NCBI RefSeq assembly: GCF_051014445.1
Contig: NW_027488369.1
Location: 14,340,001-14,404,000, forward strand
Direction of reading: 5' to 3'
Origin: Colletes latitarsis
Taxonomy: Eukaryota; Arthropoda; Insecta; Hymenoptera; Colletidae
Length of the DNA stretch: 64,000 nucleotides
Part shown: in pieces, positions 11,636-25,781 of the stretch
Layout of the letters: every line of letters starts with the position of its first letter
How positions within the stretch are numbered: position 1 is the stretch's first letter
The notes under the pieces: generated by a model
The model's input: the letters and a program-made list of their open reading frames with translations, nothing else
Database searches by the model: none
What the model was told of the DNA's origin: nothing
Made by a program: the position numbers and the translations under genes

Positions 11636-14600
11636 AAAAGCATGTTCTGATTCGTATTTTAGGAGGATAACGCTGGTTATGTCAGGCATAGTTCTGGTAT
11701 TTGCAATCATCTGGCTCATACTTTCGCATTTTTCGCATACTTGTTGGCCAGATCCTGGCCTTTTGCTGGTTTGGATCACGTAGTAATGCGGTACCACAGC
11801 GAAACAGTCAATTAAACCTAGTTGCGATTAATATTTTAGAGGATAACGCCGGTTATGTCTCGGTTAGGTCTGGCATTTGCCCTCATCTGGATCGTTCTTT
11901 CGCATTTTTCGCATACTTGTTGGCCAGACCCTGGGTTTTTTCTGGTTTGGATCCCGCAGTAATGTGGTTCCACAACGAAACAGTCAATTAAACCTAGTTG
12001 CGATTAATATTTTAGAGGATAACGCCGGTTATGTCTCGGTTAGGTCTGGGATTTGCCCTCATCTGGATCGTATTTTCGCATTTTTCGCATACTTGTTAGC
12101 CAGATCCTGGCCTCTTTCTGGTTTGGATCATCGTAGCAATGCGGTACCAAACCGAAACAGTCAATTATACCTGGTTGCGATTAATATTTTAGGGGATAAC
12201 GCCGGTTTTGTCTGGGTTAGGTCTGGTACTTGCCCTCATCTGGCTCGAACTTTCGCATTTTTCTCATACTTGTTGGCCAGATCCTGGGCTTTATCTGGTT
12301 TGGATCACGTAGTAATGAGGTTCCACACCGAAACAGTCAATTAAACTGGTTGCGATTAATATTTTAGAGGATAACGCCGGTTATGTCTCGGGTAGGTCTG
12401 GGATTTGTCCTCATCTGACTCGTACTTTCACGTTTTTCGCATACTTGTTGGCCAGATCCTGGCCTTTTTCTGGTTTGGATCACGTAGTAATGCGTCACCA
12501 CACCGAAACAGTCAATTAAACCTGGTTGCGATTAATATTTTAGAGCTAAACGCCGGTTATGTCTCGGTTAGGTCTGGGATTTGCCATCATCTGGCTCGTA
12601 CTTTCGCATTTTTCGCATACTTGTTGGCCAGATCCTGGGCTTTTTCTGGTTTGGAACACGTAGTAATGTGGTACCACTCCGAAACAGTCAATTAAACCTG
12701 GTTGCCATTAATATTTTAGAGGATAACGCCGGTTATGTCTCGGTTTTTTCTGGGATTTTCCCTCATGTGGTTCGTACTTTCGCGTTTCTCGCATTCTTCT
12801 TGGCCCGATCCTGGGATTTTTCTGGTTTGGATCTCGTAGTAATGTGTTACCACACTGAAACAGTCATTAAAAGCATGTTCCGATTCGTATTTTAGAGGAT
12901 AACGCGGGTTATGTCAGGCATAGTTCTGGTATTTGCAATCATCTGGCTCATACTTTCGCATTTTGCGCATTCTTGATGGCCAGATCCTGGACTTTTTCTG
13001 GTCTCGATCACGTAGTAATGCAGTACCACACCGATACTGTCAATTAAACCTCGTTGCGATTAATATTTTAGAGGATAACGCTGGTTATGTCTGGGTTAGT
13101 TCTGGTATTTCGAATCATCTGGCTCATACTTCCACATTTTTCGCATACTTGTTGGCCAGATCCTGGGCTTTTTCTGGTTTGGATCACGTAGTAATGTGGT
13201 ACCACACTGAAACAGTCAATTAAACCTGGTTGCGATTAATATTTTAGAGGATAACGCCGGTTATGTCAGGCATAGTTCTGGTATTTGCAATCATCTGGCT
13301 CATACTTTCGCAATTTTCGCATACTTGTTGGCCAGATCATGGCCTTTTTCTGGTTTGGATCATCGTAGCAATGCGGTACCACACGAAACAGTCAATTATA
13401 CCTGGTTGCGATTAATATTTTAGATGATAACGCTGGTTATGTCAGGGTTAGTTCTGGTATTTGCAATCATCTGGATCATATATTCGCATTTTTCTCATCC
13501 TTGTTGGCCAGATCCTCGCCTTTCTCTGGTTTGGATCACGTAGTAGTGTGGTACCACACTGAAACAGTCAATAAAAGCTGGTTCCGATTAGTATTTTAGA
13601 GGATAACGCTGGTTATGTCTGTGTTAGTTCTGGTATTAGCAATCATCTGGCTCATACTTTCGCGTTTTTCGCACACTTGTTGGCCAGACCCTGGCCCTTT
13701 TCTGGTTTGGATCACGTAGTAATGTGGTACCACACTGAAACAGTCAATAGAAGCTGGTTCCGATAAGTATCTTAGAGGATAACGCTGGTTACGTCTGGGT
13801 TAGTTCTGGTATTTGCAATCATCTGGCTCATACTTTCGCGTTCTTCGCACACTTGTTGGCCAGACCCTGGCCCTTTTCTGGTTTGGATCACATAGTAATG
13901 TGGTTCCACAACGAAACAGTCAATTGAACCTGGTTGAGATTAATATTTTAGCGGATAACGCCGGTTATGTCTGGGTTAGGTCTGGTATTTGCCCTCATCT
14001 GGCGCGTTCTTTCGCATTTTTCGCATACTTGTTGGCCAGATCCTGGGCTTTTTCTGGTTTGGATCACGTAGTAAAGTTGCACCTGACTCAAACAGTCAAT
14101 TAAACCTGGTTGCGAATAATATTTTAGAGGATAACGCCGGTTATGTCTGGGCTAGCTCTGGGATTTTCCCTCATCTGGCTCGTACTTTCGCATTTTTCGC
14201 ATTCTTGTTGGCCCGATCCTGGCCCTTTTCTGGTTTGGATCACGTAGTAATGTGGTACCACACCGAAACAGTCAATTATACCTGGTTGCGATTAATATTT
14301 TAGATGATAACGCTGGTTATGTCAGGGTTAGTTCTGGTATTTGCAATCATCTGGATCATATATTCGCATTTTTCTCATCCTTGTTGGCCAGATCCTGGCC
14401 TTTCTCTGGTTTGGATCACGTAGTAATGCGGTACCACACCGAAACGGTCAATTAAACCTGGTTGCGATTAATATTTTAGGGGATAACGCCGGTTATGTCT
14501 GGGTTAGTTCTGGTATTTGCAATCATCTGGCTCATACTTTCGCATTTTTCGCATACTTGTTGGCCAGATCCTGGCCTTTTTCTGGTTTGGATCACGTAGT

Positions 14601-16824
14601 AATGTGGTACCACACTGAAACAGTCAATAGAAGCTGGTTCCGATCAGTATTTTAGAGGATAGCGCTGGTTATGTCTGGGTTAGTTCTGGTATTTGCAATC
14701 ATCTAGCTCATACATTCGCGTTTTTCGCATTCTTGTTGGCCAGATCCTGGCCTCTCTCTGGTTTGGATCACGTAGTAATGCGGTACAACACCGAAACAGT
14801 CAATTAAACCTGGTTGCGATTAATATTTTAGAGGATAACGCTGGTTATGTCTCGGTTAGGTCTGGGATTTGCCCCAATCTGGCTCGTACTTTCGCGTTTT
14901 TCTCATAGTTGTTGGCCAGATCCTGGGTTTTTTCAGGTTTGGATCCCGTAGTAATGTGGTTCCACACCGAAACAGTCAATTGAACCTGGATGCGATTAAT
15001 ATATTAGAGGATAACGCCGGTTATGTCTCGGTTAGGTCTGGTAATTGCCCTCATCTGGCTCGGACTTTCCCATTTTTCGCATACTTGTTGGCCAGACCCT
15101 GGCCCTTTTCTGGTTTGGATCACGTTGTAATGTGGTACCACACTGAAACAGTCAATAGAAGCTGGTTCCTATAAGTATTTTAGAGGATAACGCTGGTTAT
15201 GTCTGGGTTAGTTCTGGTATTTGCTATCGTCTGGCAAATGCTTTCGCGTTTTTCGCATACTTGTTAGCCAGATCCTGCCCTTCTTCTGGCTTGGACCACG
15301 TAGTAAAGTGGTACCAGACTGAAACAGTCAATTAAACCTGGTTGCGAATAATATTTTAGAGGATAACGCTGGTTATGTCTGGGATAGTTCTGGTATTTGC
15401 AATCATCTAGCTCATACTTTCGCGTTTTTCTCATAGTTGTTGGCCAGATCCTGGGTTTTTCTGGTTTGATCACGTAGTAATGTGGTACCACACTGAAACA
15501 GTCAATAGAAGCTGGTTCCGATAAGTATCTTAGAGGATAACGCTGGTTACGTCTGGGTTAGCTCTGGTATTTGCAATCATCTGGCTCATACTTTCGCATT
15601 TTTCGCATACTTGTTGGCCAGATCTTTGGTTTTTTGTAGATTGGATCCCGTCGTATTGTGGTTCCACACCTAAACAGTCAATTAAACCTGGTTGCGATTA
15701 ATATTTTAGAGGATTACGCCGGTTATGTCTAGGTTAGGTCTAGTATTTACCCTCATGTCGCTCGTACTTTTGCATCTTTCGCTTACTTGTTGGCCTCATC
15801 CTAGCCTTTTTATGGTTTGGATCACGTAGTGATGCGGTACCACACCGAAACAGTCAATTATACCTGGTTGCGATTAATATTTTAGGGGATAACGCCGGTT
15901 ACGTCTCGGTTAGGTCTGGGATTTTCCCTCATCTGGCTCGTACTTTCGCTTTTTTCGCATTCTTGTTGGCCCGATCCTGGGCTTTTCCTGGTTTGGATCA
16001 CGTAGTAATGTGGTATCAAACTGAAACAGTCATTAAAAGCATGTTCCGATTCGTATTTTAGAGGATAACGCTGGTTATGTCAGGGTTAGTTCTGGTATTT
16101 GCAATCATCTGGCTCATATATTCGCGTTTTTCGCATACTTCTTGGCCAGATCCTGGGCTTTTTCTGGTTTGGATCACGTAGTAATGTGGTACCACACTGA
16201 AACAGTCAATAAAAGCTGGTTCCGATTAGTATTTTAGAGGATAACGCTGGTTATGTCTGTGTTAGTTCTGGTATTAGCAATCATCTGGCTCATACTTTCG
16301 CGTTTTTCGCACACTTGTTGGCCAGACCGTGGCCCTTTTCTGGTTTGGATCACGTAGTAATGTGGTACCACACCGAAACAGTCAATTATACCTGGTTGCG
16401 ATTAATATTTTAGATGATAACGCTGGTTATGTCAGGGTTAGTTCTGGTATTTGCAATCATCTGGATCATATATTCGCATTTTTCTCATCCTTGTTGGCCA
16501 GATCCTGGCCTTTCTCTGGTTTGGATCACGTAGTAAAGTTGCACCAGACTCAAACAGTCAATTAAACCTGGTTGCGAATAACATTTTAGAGGATAACGCC
16601 GGTTATGTCTGGGTTAGGTCTGGGATTTTCCCTCATCTGGCTCGTACTTTCGCATTTTTCGCATACTTGTTGGCCAGATCCTGGCCCTTTTCTGGTTTGG
16701 ATCACGTAGTAATGTGGTTCCACAAAGAAACGGTCAATTAAACCTGGTTGAGATTAATATTTTAAAGGATAACGCCGGTTATGTCTCGGGTAGGTCTGGG
16801 ATTTGTCCTCATCTGGCTCGTACT

Positions 16825-16840
16825 TTCGCATTTTTCGCAT
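16825..16840 (+). repeat. B-specific tandem TTCGCAT pair, 9 bp apart (example site)
   Basis: TTCGCAT at 16,825-16,831 is followed by TTCGCAT at 16,834-16,840. Most B monomers have this doubled word, often with the first copy as TTCGCGT; A monomers have only the first, followed by ATTTCTCATAC or TCTTCACATAC. It is a small diagnostic difference between the subfamilies. Confidence 0.65.
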
Positions 16841-18830
16841 ACTGGTTGGCCAGATCCTGGCCTTTTTCTGGTTTGGATCACGTAGTAATGCGTCACCACA
16901 CCGAAACAGTCAATTAAACCTGCTTGCGATTAATATTTTAGAGGATAACGCCGGTTATGTCTCGGTTTTTCCTGGGATTTGCCCTCATCTGGGTCATATA
17001 TTCGCATTTTTCTCATCCTTGTTGGCCAGATCCTGGCCTTTCTCTGGTTTGGATCACGTAGTAATGCGGTACCACACCGAAACAGTCATTTAAACCTGGT
17101 TGCGGTTAATATTTTAGGGGATAACACCGGTTATGTCTGGGTTAGTTCTGGTATTTGCAATAATGTAGCTCATACTTTCGCATTTTTCGCATACTTGTTG
17201 GCCAGATCCTGGGTTTTTTCTGGTTTGGATCCCGTAGTAATGTGGTTCCACAACGAAACAGTCAATTAAACCTGGTTGAGATTAATATTTTAGAGGAAAA
17301 CGCCAGTTATGTCTCAGGTAGGTCTGGGATTTGTCCTCATCTGGCTCGTACTTTCACGTTTTTCGCATACTTGTTGGCCAGATCCTGGCCTTTTTCTGGT
17401 TTGGATCACGTAGTAATGTGGTACCACACTGAAACAGCCAATAGAAGCTGGTTCCGATCAGTATTTTAGAGGATAACGCTGGTTATGTCTGGGTTAGTTC
17501 AGGTATTTGCCCACATCTGGCTCGTACTTTCGCTTTTTTCGCATTCTTGTTGGCCAGATCCTGGCCTCTCTCTGGTTTGGATCACGTAGTTATGCGGTAC
17601 AACACCGAAACAGTCAATTAAACCTGGTTGCGATTAATATTTTAGAGGATAACGCTGGTTATGTCTCGGTTAGGTCTGGGATTTGCCCACATCTGGCTCG
17701 TACTTTTGCGTCTTTCTCATAGTTGTTGGCCAGATCCTGGGTTTTTTCTGGTTTGGATCCCGTAGTAATGTGGTTCCACACAGAAACAGTCAATTGAACC
17801 TGGTTGCGATTAATATTTTAGAGGATAACGCCGGTTATGTCTCGGTTAGGTCTGGTATTTGCCCTCATCTGGCTCGGACATTCCCATTTTTCGCATACTT
17901 GTTGGCCAGACCCTGGCCCATTTCTGGTTTGGATCACGTAGCAATGTGGTGCCACACTGAAACAGTGAATAGAAGCTGGTTCCTATAAGTATTTTAGAGG
18001 ATAACGCTGGTTATGTCTGGGTTAGTTCTGGTATTTGCTATCATCTGGCACATACTTCCGCGTTTTTCGCATACTAGTTGGACAGATCCTGTGCTTTTTC
18101 TGTTTTGGATCCCGTAGTAATGAGGTTCCACACCGGAACACTCAATTAAACTGGTTGCGATTAATATTTTAGGGGATAACGCTGGTTATGTCTCAGTTAG
18201 GTCTGGGATTTGCCCCCATCTGGCTCGTACTTTCGCGTTTTTCGCATACTTGTTGGCCAGACCCTGGCCTTTTTCTGTTTTGGATCACGTAGTAATGCGG
18301 CACCACACCGAAACAGTCAATAGAAGCTGGTTCCGATCAGTATTTTAGAGGATAACGCTGGTCATGTCTGAGTTAGTTCTGGTATTTGCAATCATCTGGC
18401 TCATACATTCGCGTTTTTCGCATACTTGTTGGCCAGATCCTGGGCTTTTTCTGGTTTGGATCACGTAGTAATGTGGTACCACACTGAAACAGTCAATTAA
18501 ACTTGTTTGCGATTAATATTTTAGAGGATAACGCCGGTTATGTCTCGTGTGGGTCTGGGATTTGCCCACATCTGGCTCGTACTTTCGCATTTTTCGCATT
18601 CTTGTTGGCCAGATCCTGGCCTCTTTCTGGTTTGGATCACGTAGTAATGCGGTACCACATCGAAACAGTCAATTAAACCTGGTTGTTATTAATATTTTAG
18701 AGGATAACGCTGGTTATGTCTCGGTTAGGTCTGGGATTTGCCCCCATCTGGCTCGTACATTCGCTCTTTTCGCATACTTGTTGGCCAGATCCTGGGCTTT
18801 TTCTGGCTGGGATCACGTAGTAATGTGGTC

Positions 18831-18846
18831 CCACACTGTCAATAAA
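18831..18846 (+). repeat. 6-bp deletion variant marking a monomer lineage (first clear example)
   Basis: CCACACTGTCAATAAAAG here lacks the AAACAG of the usual CCACACTGAAACAGTCAATA. The same deletion recurs at about 24,276, 26,715, 28,112, 31,799, 33,026, 35,655, 36,891, 37,051, 39,686, 40,735, 41,959, 43,360, 44,584 and 45,807, nearly always followed by the AAAAGCTGG arm. It works as a lineage tag across higher-order copies. Confidence 0.75.
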
Positions 18847-18964
18847 AGCTGGTTCCGATTAGTATTTTAGAGGATAACGCCGGTTATGTCTAGGTTAGCT
18901 CTGGTATTTGCAATTATGTGGCTCATACTTACGCGTTTTTCGCATACTTGTTGGGCAGATCCTG

Positions 18965-20370
18965 GGTTTTTTCAGGTTTGGATCCCGTAGTAATGTGGTT
19001 CCACACCGAAACAGTCAATTGAACCTGGATGCGATTAATATATTAGAGGATAACGCCGGTTATGTCTCGGTTAGGTCTGGTAATTGCCCTCATCTGGCTC
19101 GGACTTTCCCATTTTTCGCATACTTGTTGGCCAGACCCTGGCCCTTTTCTGGTTTGGATCACGTTGTAATGTGGTACCACACTGAAACAGTCAATAGAAG
19201 CTGGTTCCTATAAGTATTTTAGAGGATAACGCTGGTTATGTCTGGGTTAGTTCTGGTATTTGCTATCGTCTGGCAAATGCTTTCGCGTTTTTCGCATACT
19301 TGTTAGCCAGATCCTGCCCTTCTTCTGGCTTGGACCACGTAGTAAAGTGGTACCAGACTGAAACAGTCAATTAAACCTGGTTGCGAATAATATTTTAGAG
19401 GATAACGCTGGTTATGTCTGGGATAGTTCTGGTATTTGCAATCATCTAGCTCATACTTTCGCGTTTTTCTCATAGTTGTTGGCCAGATCCTGGGTTTTTC
19501 TGGTTTGATCACGTAGTAATGTGGTACCACACTGAAACAGTCAATAGAAGCTGGTTCCGATAAGTATCTTAGAGGATAACGCTGGTTACGTCTGGGTTAG
19601 CTCTGGTATTTGCAATCATCTGGCTCATACTTTCGCATTTTTCGCATACTTGTTGGCCAGATCTTTGGTTTTTTGTAGATTGGATCCCGTCGTATTGTGG
19701 TTCCACACCTAAACAGTCAATTAAACCTGGTTGCGATTAATATTTTAGAGGATTACGCCGGTTATGTCTAGGTTAGGTCTAGTATTTACCCTCATGTCGC
19801 TCGTACTTTTGCATCTTTCGCTTACTTGTTGGCCTCATCCTAGCCTTTTTATGGTTTGGATCACGTAGTGATGCGGTACCACACCGAAACAGTCAATTAT
19901 ACCTGGTTGCGATTAATATTTTAGGGGATAACGCCGGTTACGTCTCGGTTAGGTCTGGGATTTTCCCTCATCTGGCTCGTACTTTCGCTTTTTTCGCATT
20001 CTTGTTGGCCCGATCCTGGGCTTTTCCTGGTTTGGATCACGTAGTAATGTGGTATCAAACTGAAACAGTCATTAAAAGCATGTTCCGATTCGTATTTTAG
20101 AGGATAACGCTGGTTATGTCAGGGTTAGTTCTGGTATTTGCAATCATCTGGCTCATATATTCGCGTTTTTCGCATACTTCTTGGCCAGATCCTGGGCTTT
20201 TTCTGGTTTGGATCACGTAGTAATGTGGTACCACACTGAAACAGTCAATAAAAGCTGGTTCCGATTAGTATTTTAGAGGATAACGCTGGTTATGTCTGTG
20301 TTAGTTCTGGTATTAGCAATCATCTGGCTCATACTTACGCGTTTTTCGCATACTTGTTGGGCAGATCCTG
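18965..20370 (+). repeat. 1,406-bp (8-monomer) unit between the two P copies
   Basis: Positions 18,965-20,336 repeat the first 1,372 bp of block P (14,926-16,297, offset 4,039) and are repeated again at the start of the second P copy (20,371, offset 1,406). The segment therefore occurs three times, and 4,039 plus 1,406 gives the 5,445-bp offset between the full P copies. This is the pattern expected from one unequal exchange. Confidence 0.88.
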
Positions 20371-23300
20371 GGTTTTTTCAGGTTTGGATCCCGTAGTAAT
20401 GTGGTTCCACACCGAAACAGTCAATTGAACCTGGATGCGATTAATATATTAGAGGATAACGCCGGTTATGTCTCGGTTAGGTCTGGTAATTGCCCTCATC
20501 TGGCTCGGACTTTCCCATTTTTCGCATACTTGTTGGCCAGACCCTGGCCCTTTTCTGGTTTGGATCACGTTGTAATGTGGTACCACACTGAAACAGTCAA
20601 TAGAAGCTGGTTCCTATAAGTATTTTAGAGGATAACGCTGGTTATGTCTGGGTTAGTTCTGGTATTTGCTATCGTCTGGCAAATGCTTTCGCGTTTTTCG
20701 CATACTTGTTAGCCAGATCCTGCCCTTCTTCTGGCTTGGACCACGTAGTAAAGTGGTACCAGACTGAAACAGTCAATTAAACCTGGTTGCGAATAATATT
20801 TTAGAGGATAACGCTGGTTATGTCTGGGATAGTTCTGGTATTTGCAATCATCTAGCTCATACTTTCGCGTTTTTCTCATAGTTGTTGGCCAGATCCTGGG
20901 TTTTTCTGGTTTGATCACGTAGTAATGTGGTACCACACTGAAACAGTCAATAGAAGCTGGTTCCGATAAGTATCTTAGAGGATAACGCTGGTTACGTCTG
21001 GGTTAGCTCTGGTATTTGCAATCATCTGGCTCATACTTTCGCATTTTTCGCATACTTGTTGGCCAGATCTTTGGTTTTTTGTAGATTGGATCCCGTCGTA
21101 TTGTGGTTCCACACCTAAACAGTCAATTAAACCTGGTTGCGATTAATATTTTAGAGGATTACGCCGGTTATGTCTAGGTTAGGTCTAGTATTTACCCTCA
21201 TGTCGCTCGTACTTTTGCATCTTTCGCTTACTTGTTGGCCTCATCCTAGCCTTTTTATGGTTTGGATCACGTAGTGATGCGGTACCACACCGAAACAGTC
21301 AATTATACCTGGTTGCGATTAATATTTTAGGGGATAACGCCGGTTACGTCTCGGTTAGGTCTGGGATTTTCCCTCATCTGGCTCGTACTTTCGCTTTTTT
21401 CGCATTCTTGTTGGCCCGATCCTGGGCTTTTCCTGGTTTGGATCACGTAGTAATGTGGTATCAAACTGAAACAGTCATTAAAAGCATGTTCCGATTCGTA
21501 TTTTAGAGGATAACGCTGGTTATGTCAGGGTTAGTTCTGGTATTTGCAATCATCTGGCTCATATATTCGCGTTTTTCGCATACTTCTTGGCCAGATCCTG
21601 GGCTTTTTCTGGTTTGGATCACGTAGTAATGTGGTACCACACTGAAACAGTCAATAAAAGCTGGTTCCGATTAGTATTTTAGAGGATAACGCTGGTTATG
21701 TCTGTGTTAGTTCTGGTATTAGCAATCATCTGGCTCATACTTTCGCGTTTTTCGCACACTTGTTGGCCAGACCGTGGCCCTTTTCTGGTTTGGATCACGT
21801 AGTAATGTGGTACCACACCGAAACAGTCAATTATACCTGGTTGCGATTAATATTTTAGATGATAACGCTGGTTATGTCAGGGTTAGTTCTGGTATTTGCA
21901 ATCATCTGGATCATATATTCGCATTTTTCTCATCCTTGTTGGCCAGATCCTGGCCTTTCTCTGGTTTGGATCACGTAGTAAAGTTGCACCAGACTCAAAC
22001 AGTCAATTAAACCTGGTTGCGAATAACATTTTAGAGGATAACGCCGGTTATGTCTGGGTTAGGTCTGGGATTTTCCCTCATCTGGCTCGTACTTTCGCAT
22101 TTTTCGCATACTTGTTGGCCAGATCCTGGCCCTTTTCTGGTTTGGATCACGTAGTAATGTGGTTCCACAAAGAAACGGTCAATTAAACCTGGTTGAGATT
22201 AATATTTTAAAGGATAACGCCGGTTATGTCTCGGGTAGGTCTGGGATTTGTCCTCATCTGGCTCGTACTTTCGCATTTTTCGCATACTGGTTGGCCAGAT
22301 CCTGGCCTTTTTCTGGTTTGGATCACGTAGTAATGCGTCACCACACCGAAACAGTCAATTAAACCTGCTTGCGATTAATATTTTAGAGGATAACGCCGGT
22401 TATGTCTCGGTTTTTCCTGGGATTTGCCCTCATCTGGGTCATATATTCGCATTTTTCTCATCCTTGTTGGCCAGATCCTGGCCTTTCTCTGGTTTGGATC
22501 ACGTAGTAATGCGGTACCACACCGAAACAGTCATTTAAACCTGGTTGCGGTTAATATTTTAGGGGATAACACCGGTTATGTCTGGGTTAGTTCTGGTATT
22601 TGCAATAATGTAGCTCATACTTTCGCATTTTTCGCATACTTGTTGGCCAGATCCTGGGTTTTTTCTGGTTTGGATCCCGTAGTAATGTGGTTCCACAACG
22701 AAACAGTCAATTAAACCTGGTTGAGATTAATATTTTAGAGGAAAACGCCAGTTATGTCTCAGGTAGGTCTGGGATTTGTCCTCATCTGGCTCGTACTTTC
22801 ACGTTTTTCGCATACTTGTTGGCCAGATCCTGGCCTTTTTCTGGTTTGGATCACGTAGTAATGTGGTACCACACTGAAACAGCCAATAGAAGCTGGTTCC
22901 GATCAGTATTTTAGAGGATAACGCTGGTTATGTCTGGGTTAGTTCAGGTATTTGCCCACATCTGGCTCGTACTTTCGCTTTTTTCGCATTCTTGTTGGCC
23001 AGATCCTGGCCTCTCTCTGGTTTGGATCACGTAGTTATGCGGTACAACACCGAAACAGTCAATTAAACCTGGTTGCGATTAATATTTTAGAGGATAACGC
23101 TGGTTATGTCTCGGTTAGGTCTGGGATTTGCCCACATCTGGCTCGTACTTTTGCGTCTTTCTCATAGTTGTTGGCCAGATCCTGGGTTTTTTCTGGTTTG
23201 GATCCCGTAGTAATGTGGTTCCACACAGAAACAGTCAATTGAACCTGGTTGCGATTAATATTTTAGAGGATAACGCCGGTTATGTCTCGGTTAGGTCTGG

Positions 23301-24418
23301 TATTTGCCCTCATCTGGCTCGGACATTCCCATTTTTCGCATACTTGTTGGCCAGACCCTGGCCCATTTCTGGTTTGGATCACGTAGCAATGTGGTGCCAC
23401 ACTGAAACAGTGAATAGAAGCTGGTTCCTATAAGTATTTTAGAGGATAACGCTGGTTATGTCTGGGTTAGTTCTGGTATTTGCTATCATCTGGCACATAC
23501 TTCCGCGTTTTTCGCATACTAGTTGGACAGATCCTGTGCTTTTTCTGTTTTGGATCCCGTAGTAATGAGGTTCCACACCGGAACACTCAATTAAACTGGT
23601 TGCGATTAATATTTTAGGGGATAACGCTGGTTATGTCTCAGTTAGGTCTGGGATTTGCCCCCATCTGGCTCGTACTTTCGCGTTTTTCGCATACTTGTTG
23701 GCCAGACCCTGGCCTTTTTCTGTTTTGGATCACGTAGTAATGCGGCACCACACCGAAACAGTCAATAGAAGCTGGTTCCGATCAGTATTTTAGAGGATAA
23801 CGCTGGTCATGTCTGAGTTAGTTCTGGTATTTGCAATCATCTGGCTCATACATTCGCGTTTTTCGCATACTTGTTGGCCAGATCCTGGGCTTTTTCTGGT
23901 TTGGATCACGTAGTAATGTGGTACCACACTGAAACAGTCAATTAAACTTGTTTGCGATTAATATTTTAGAGGATAACGCCGGTTATGTCTCGTGTGGGTC
24001 TGGGATTTGCCCACATCTGGCTCGTACTTTCGCATTTTTCGCATTCTTGTTGGCCAGATCCTGGCCTCTTTCTGGTTTGGATCACGTAGTAATGCGGTAC
24101 CACATCGAAACAGTCAATTAAACCTGGTTGTTATTAATATTTTAGAGGATAACGCTGGTTATGTCTCGGTTAGGTCTGGGATTTGCCCCCATCTGGCTCG
24201 TACATTCGCTCTTTTCGCATACTTGTTGGCCAGATCCTGGGCTTTTTCTGGCTGGGATCACGTAGTAATGTGGTCCCACACTGTCAATAAAAGCTGGTTC
24301 CGATTAGTATTTTAGAGGATAACGCCGGTTATGTCTAGGTTAGCTCTGGTATTTGCAATTATGTGGCTCATACTTACGCGTTTTTCGCATACTTGTTGGG
24401 CAGATCCTGGGTTTTTTC
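20371..24418 (+). repeat. Large duplicated block P, copy 2
   Basis: Near-identical partner of 14,926-18,973 at offset 5,445. The match ends at about 24,418, where copy 1 reads TTTTCAGGTTTGGATCCCG and copy 2 reads TTTTCTGGTTTGGATCACG. The final 0.8 kb was copied again at 24,990-25,781. Confidence 0.92.
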
Positions 24419-24989
24419 TGGTTTGGATCACGTAGTAATGTGGTAGCACACTGAAACAGTCAATAAAATCTGGTTCCGCTTTATAGTTTGGAGGATAACG
24501 CTGGTTATGTTTGGGTTAGTTCTGGTATTAGCAATCATCTGGCTCATACTTTCGTGTTTTTCGCATAGTTGTTGGCCAGATCCTGGGATTTTTCTGGTTT
24601 GGATCCCGTAGTAATGTGGTTCCACACCGAAACAGTCAATTAAACCTGGTTGCGATTAATATTTTAGAGGATAACGCCGGTTATGTCTCGGTTAGGTCTG
24701 GTATTTGCCCTCATCTGGCTCGTACTTTCGCATTTTTCGCATACTTGTTGGCCAGATCCTGGCGTTTTTCTGATTTGGATCACGTCGTAACGCGGTACCA
24801 CACCGAAACAGTCAATTAAACCTGGTTGCGATTACTATTTTGGAGGATAGCGCCGGTTATGTCTGGGTTAGGTCCGGTATTTGCCCTCATCAGGCTCGTC
24901 CTTTCGCGTTTTTCGCATATTTGTTGGCCAGATCGTGGGTTTTTTCTCGTTTGGATCCCGCTGTAATGTGGTACCAAACTGAAACAGTC

Positions 24990-25781
24990 AATAGAAGCTG
25001 GTTCCTATAAGTATTTTAGAGGATAACGCTGGTTATGTCTGGGTTAGTTCTGGTATTTGCTATCATCTGGCACATACTTCCGCGTTTTTCGCATACTAGT
25101 TGGACAGATCCTGTGCTTTTTCTGTTTTGGATCCCGTAGTAATGAGGTTCCACACCGGAACACTCAATTAAACTGGTTGCGATTAATATTTTAGGGGATA
25201 ACGCTGGTTATGTCTCAGTTAGGTCTGGGATTTGCCCCCATCTGGCTCGTACTTTCGCGTTTTTCGCATACTTGTTGGCCAGACCCTGGCCTTTTTCTGT
25301 TTTGGATCACGTAGTAATGCGGCACCACACCGAAACAGTCAATAGAAGCTGGTTCCGATCAGTATTTTAGAGGATAACGCTGGTCATGTCTGAGTTAGTT
25401 CTGGTATTTGCAATCATCTGGCTCATACATTCGCGTTTTTCGCATACTTGTTGGCCAGATCCTGGGCTTTTTCTGGTTTGGATCACGTAGTAATGTGGTA
25501 CCACACTGAAACAGTCAATTAAACTTGTTTGCGATTAATATTTTAGAGGATAACGCCGGTTATGTCTCGTGTGGGTCTGGGATTTGCCCACATCTGGCTC
25601 GTACTTTCGCATTTTTCGCATTCTTGTTGGCCAGATCCTGGCCTCTTTCTGGTTTGGATCACGTAGTAATGCGGTACCACATCGAAACAGTCAATTAAAC
25701 CTGGTTGTTATTAATAGTTTAGAGGATAACGCTGGTTATGTCTCGGTTAGGTCTGGGATTTGCCCCCATCTGGCTCGTACT
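24990..25781 (+). repeat. Copy of 23,413-24,204 (offset 1,577 bp, 9 monomers)
   Basis: The stretch begins at GCTGGTTCCTATAAGTATT and runs through GCATACTAGTTGGACAGATC and GTCTCGTGTGGGTCTGG, all rare words shared with 23,413-24,204. It departs near 25,781 (CTTTCGCATTT here, CATTCGCTCTT in the source). Internal 6-bp losses explain why 1,577 is slightly below nine full monomers. Confidence 0.83.

Larger units (their letters stand above)
14926..18973 (+). repeat. Large duplicated block P, copy 1 (partner 20,371-24,418)
   Basis: About 4,048 bp (23 monomers) recur at a constant offset of 5,445 bp. Equivalent sites at 15,264, 16,329, 16,451, 17,507 and 18,547 reappear at 20,709, 21,774, 21,896, 22,952 and 23,992, and the conceptual translations of the matching stretches are identical. 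Such uniformity over 23 otherwise variable monomers means a recent duplication, or an assembly duplication. Confidence 0.92.
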
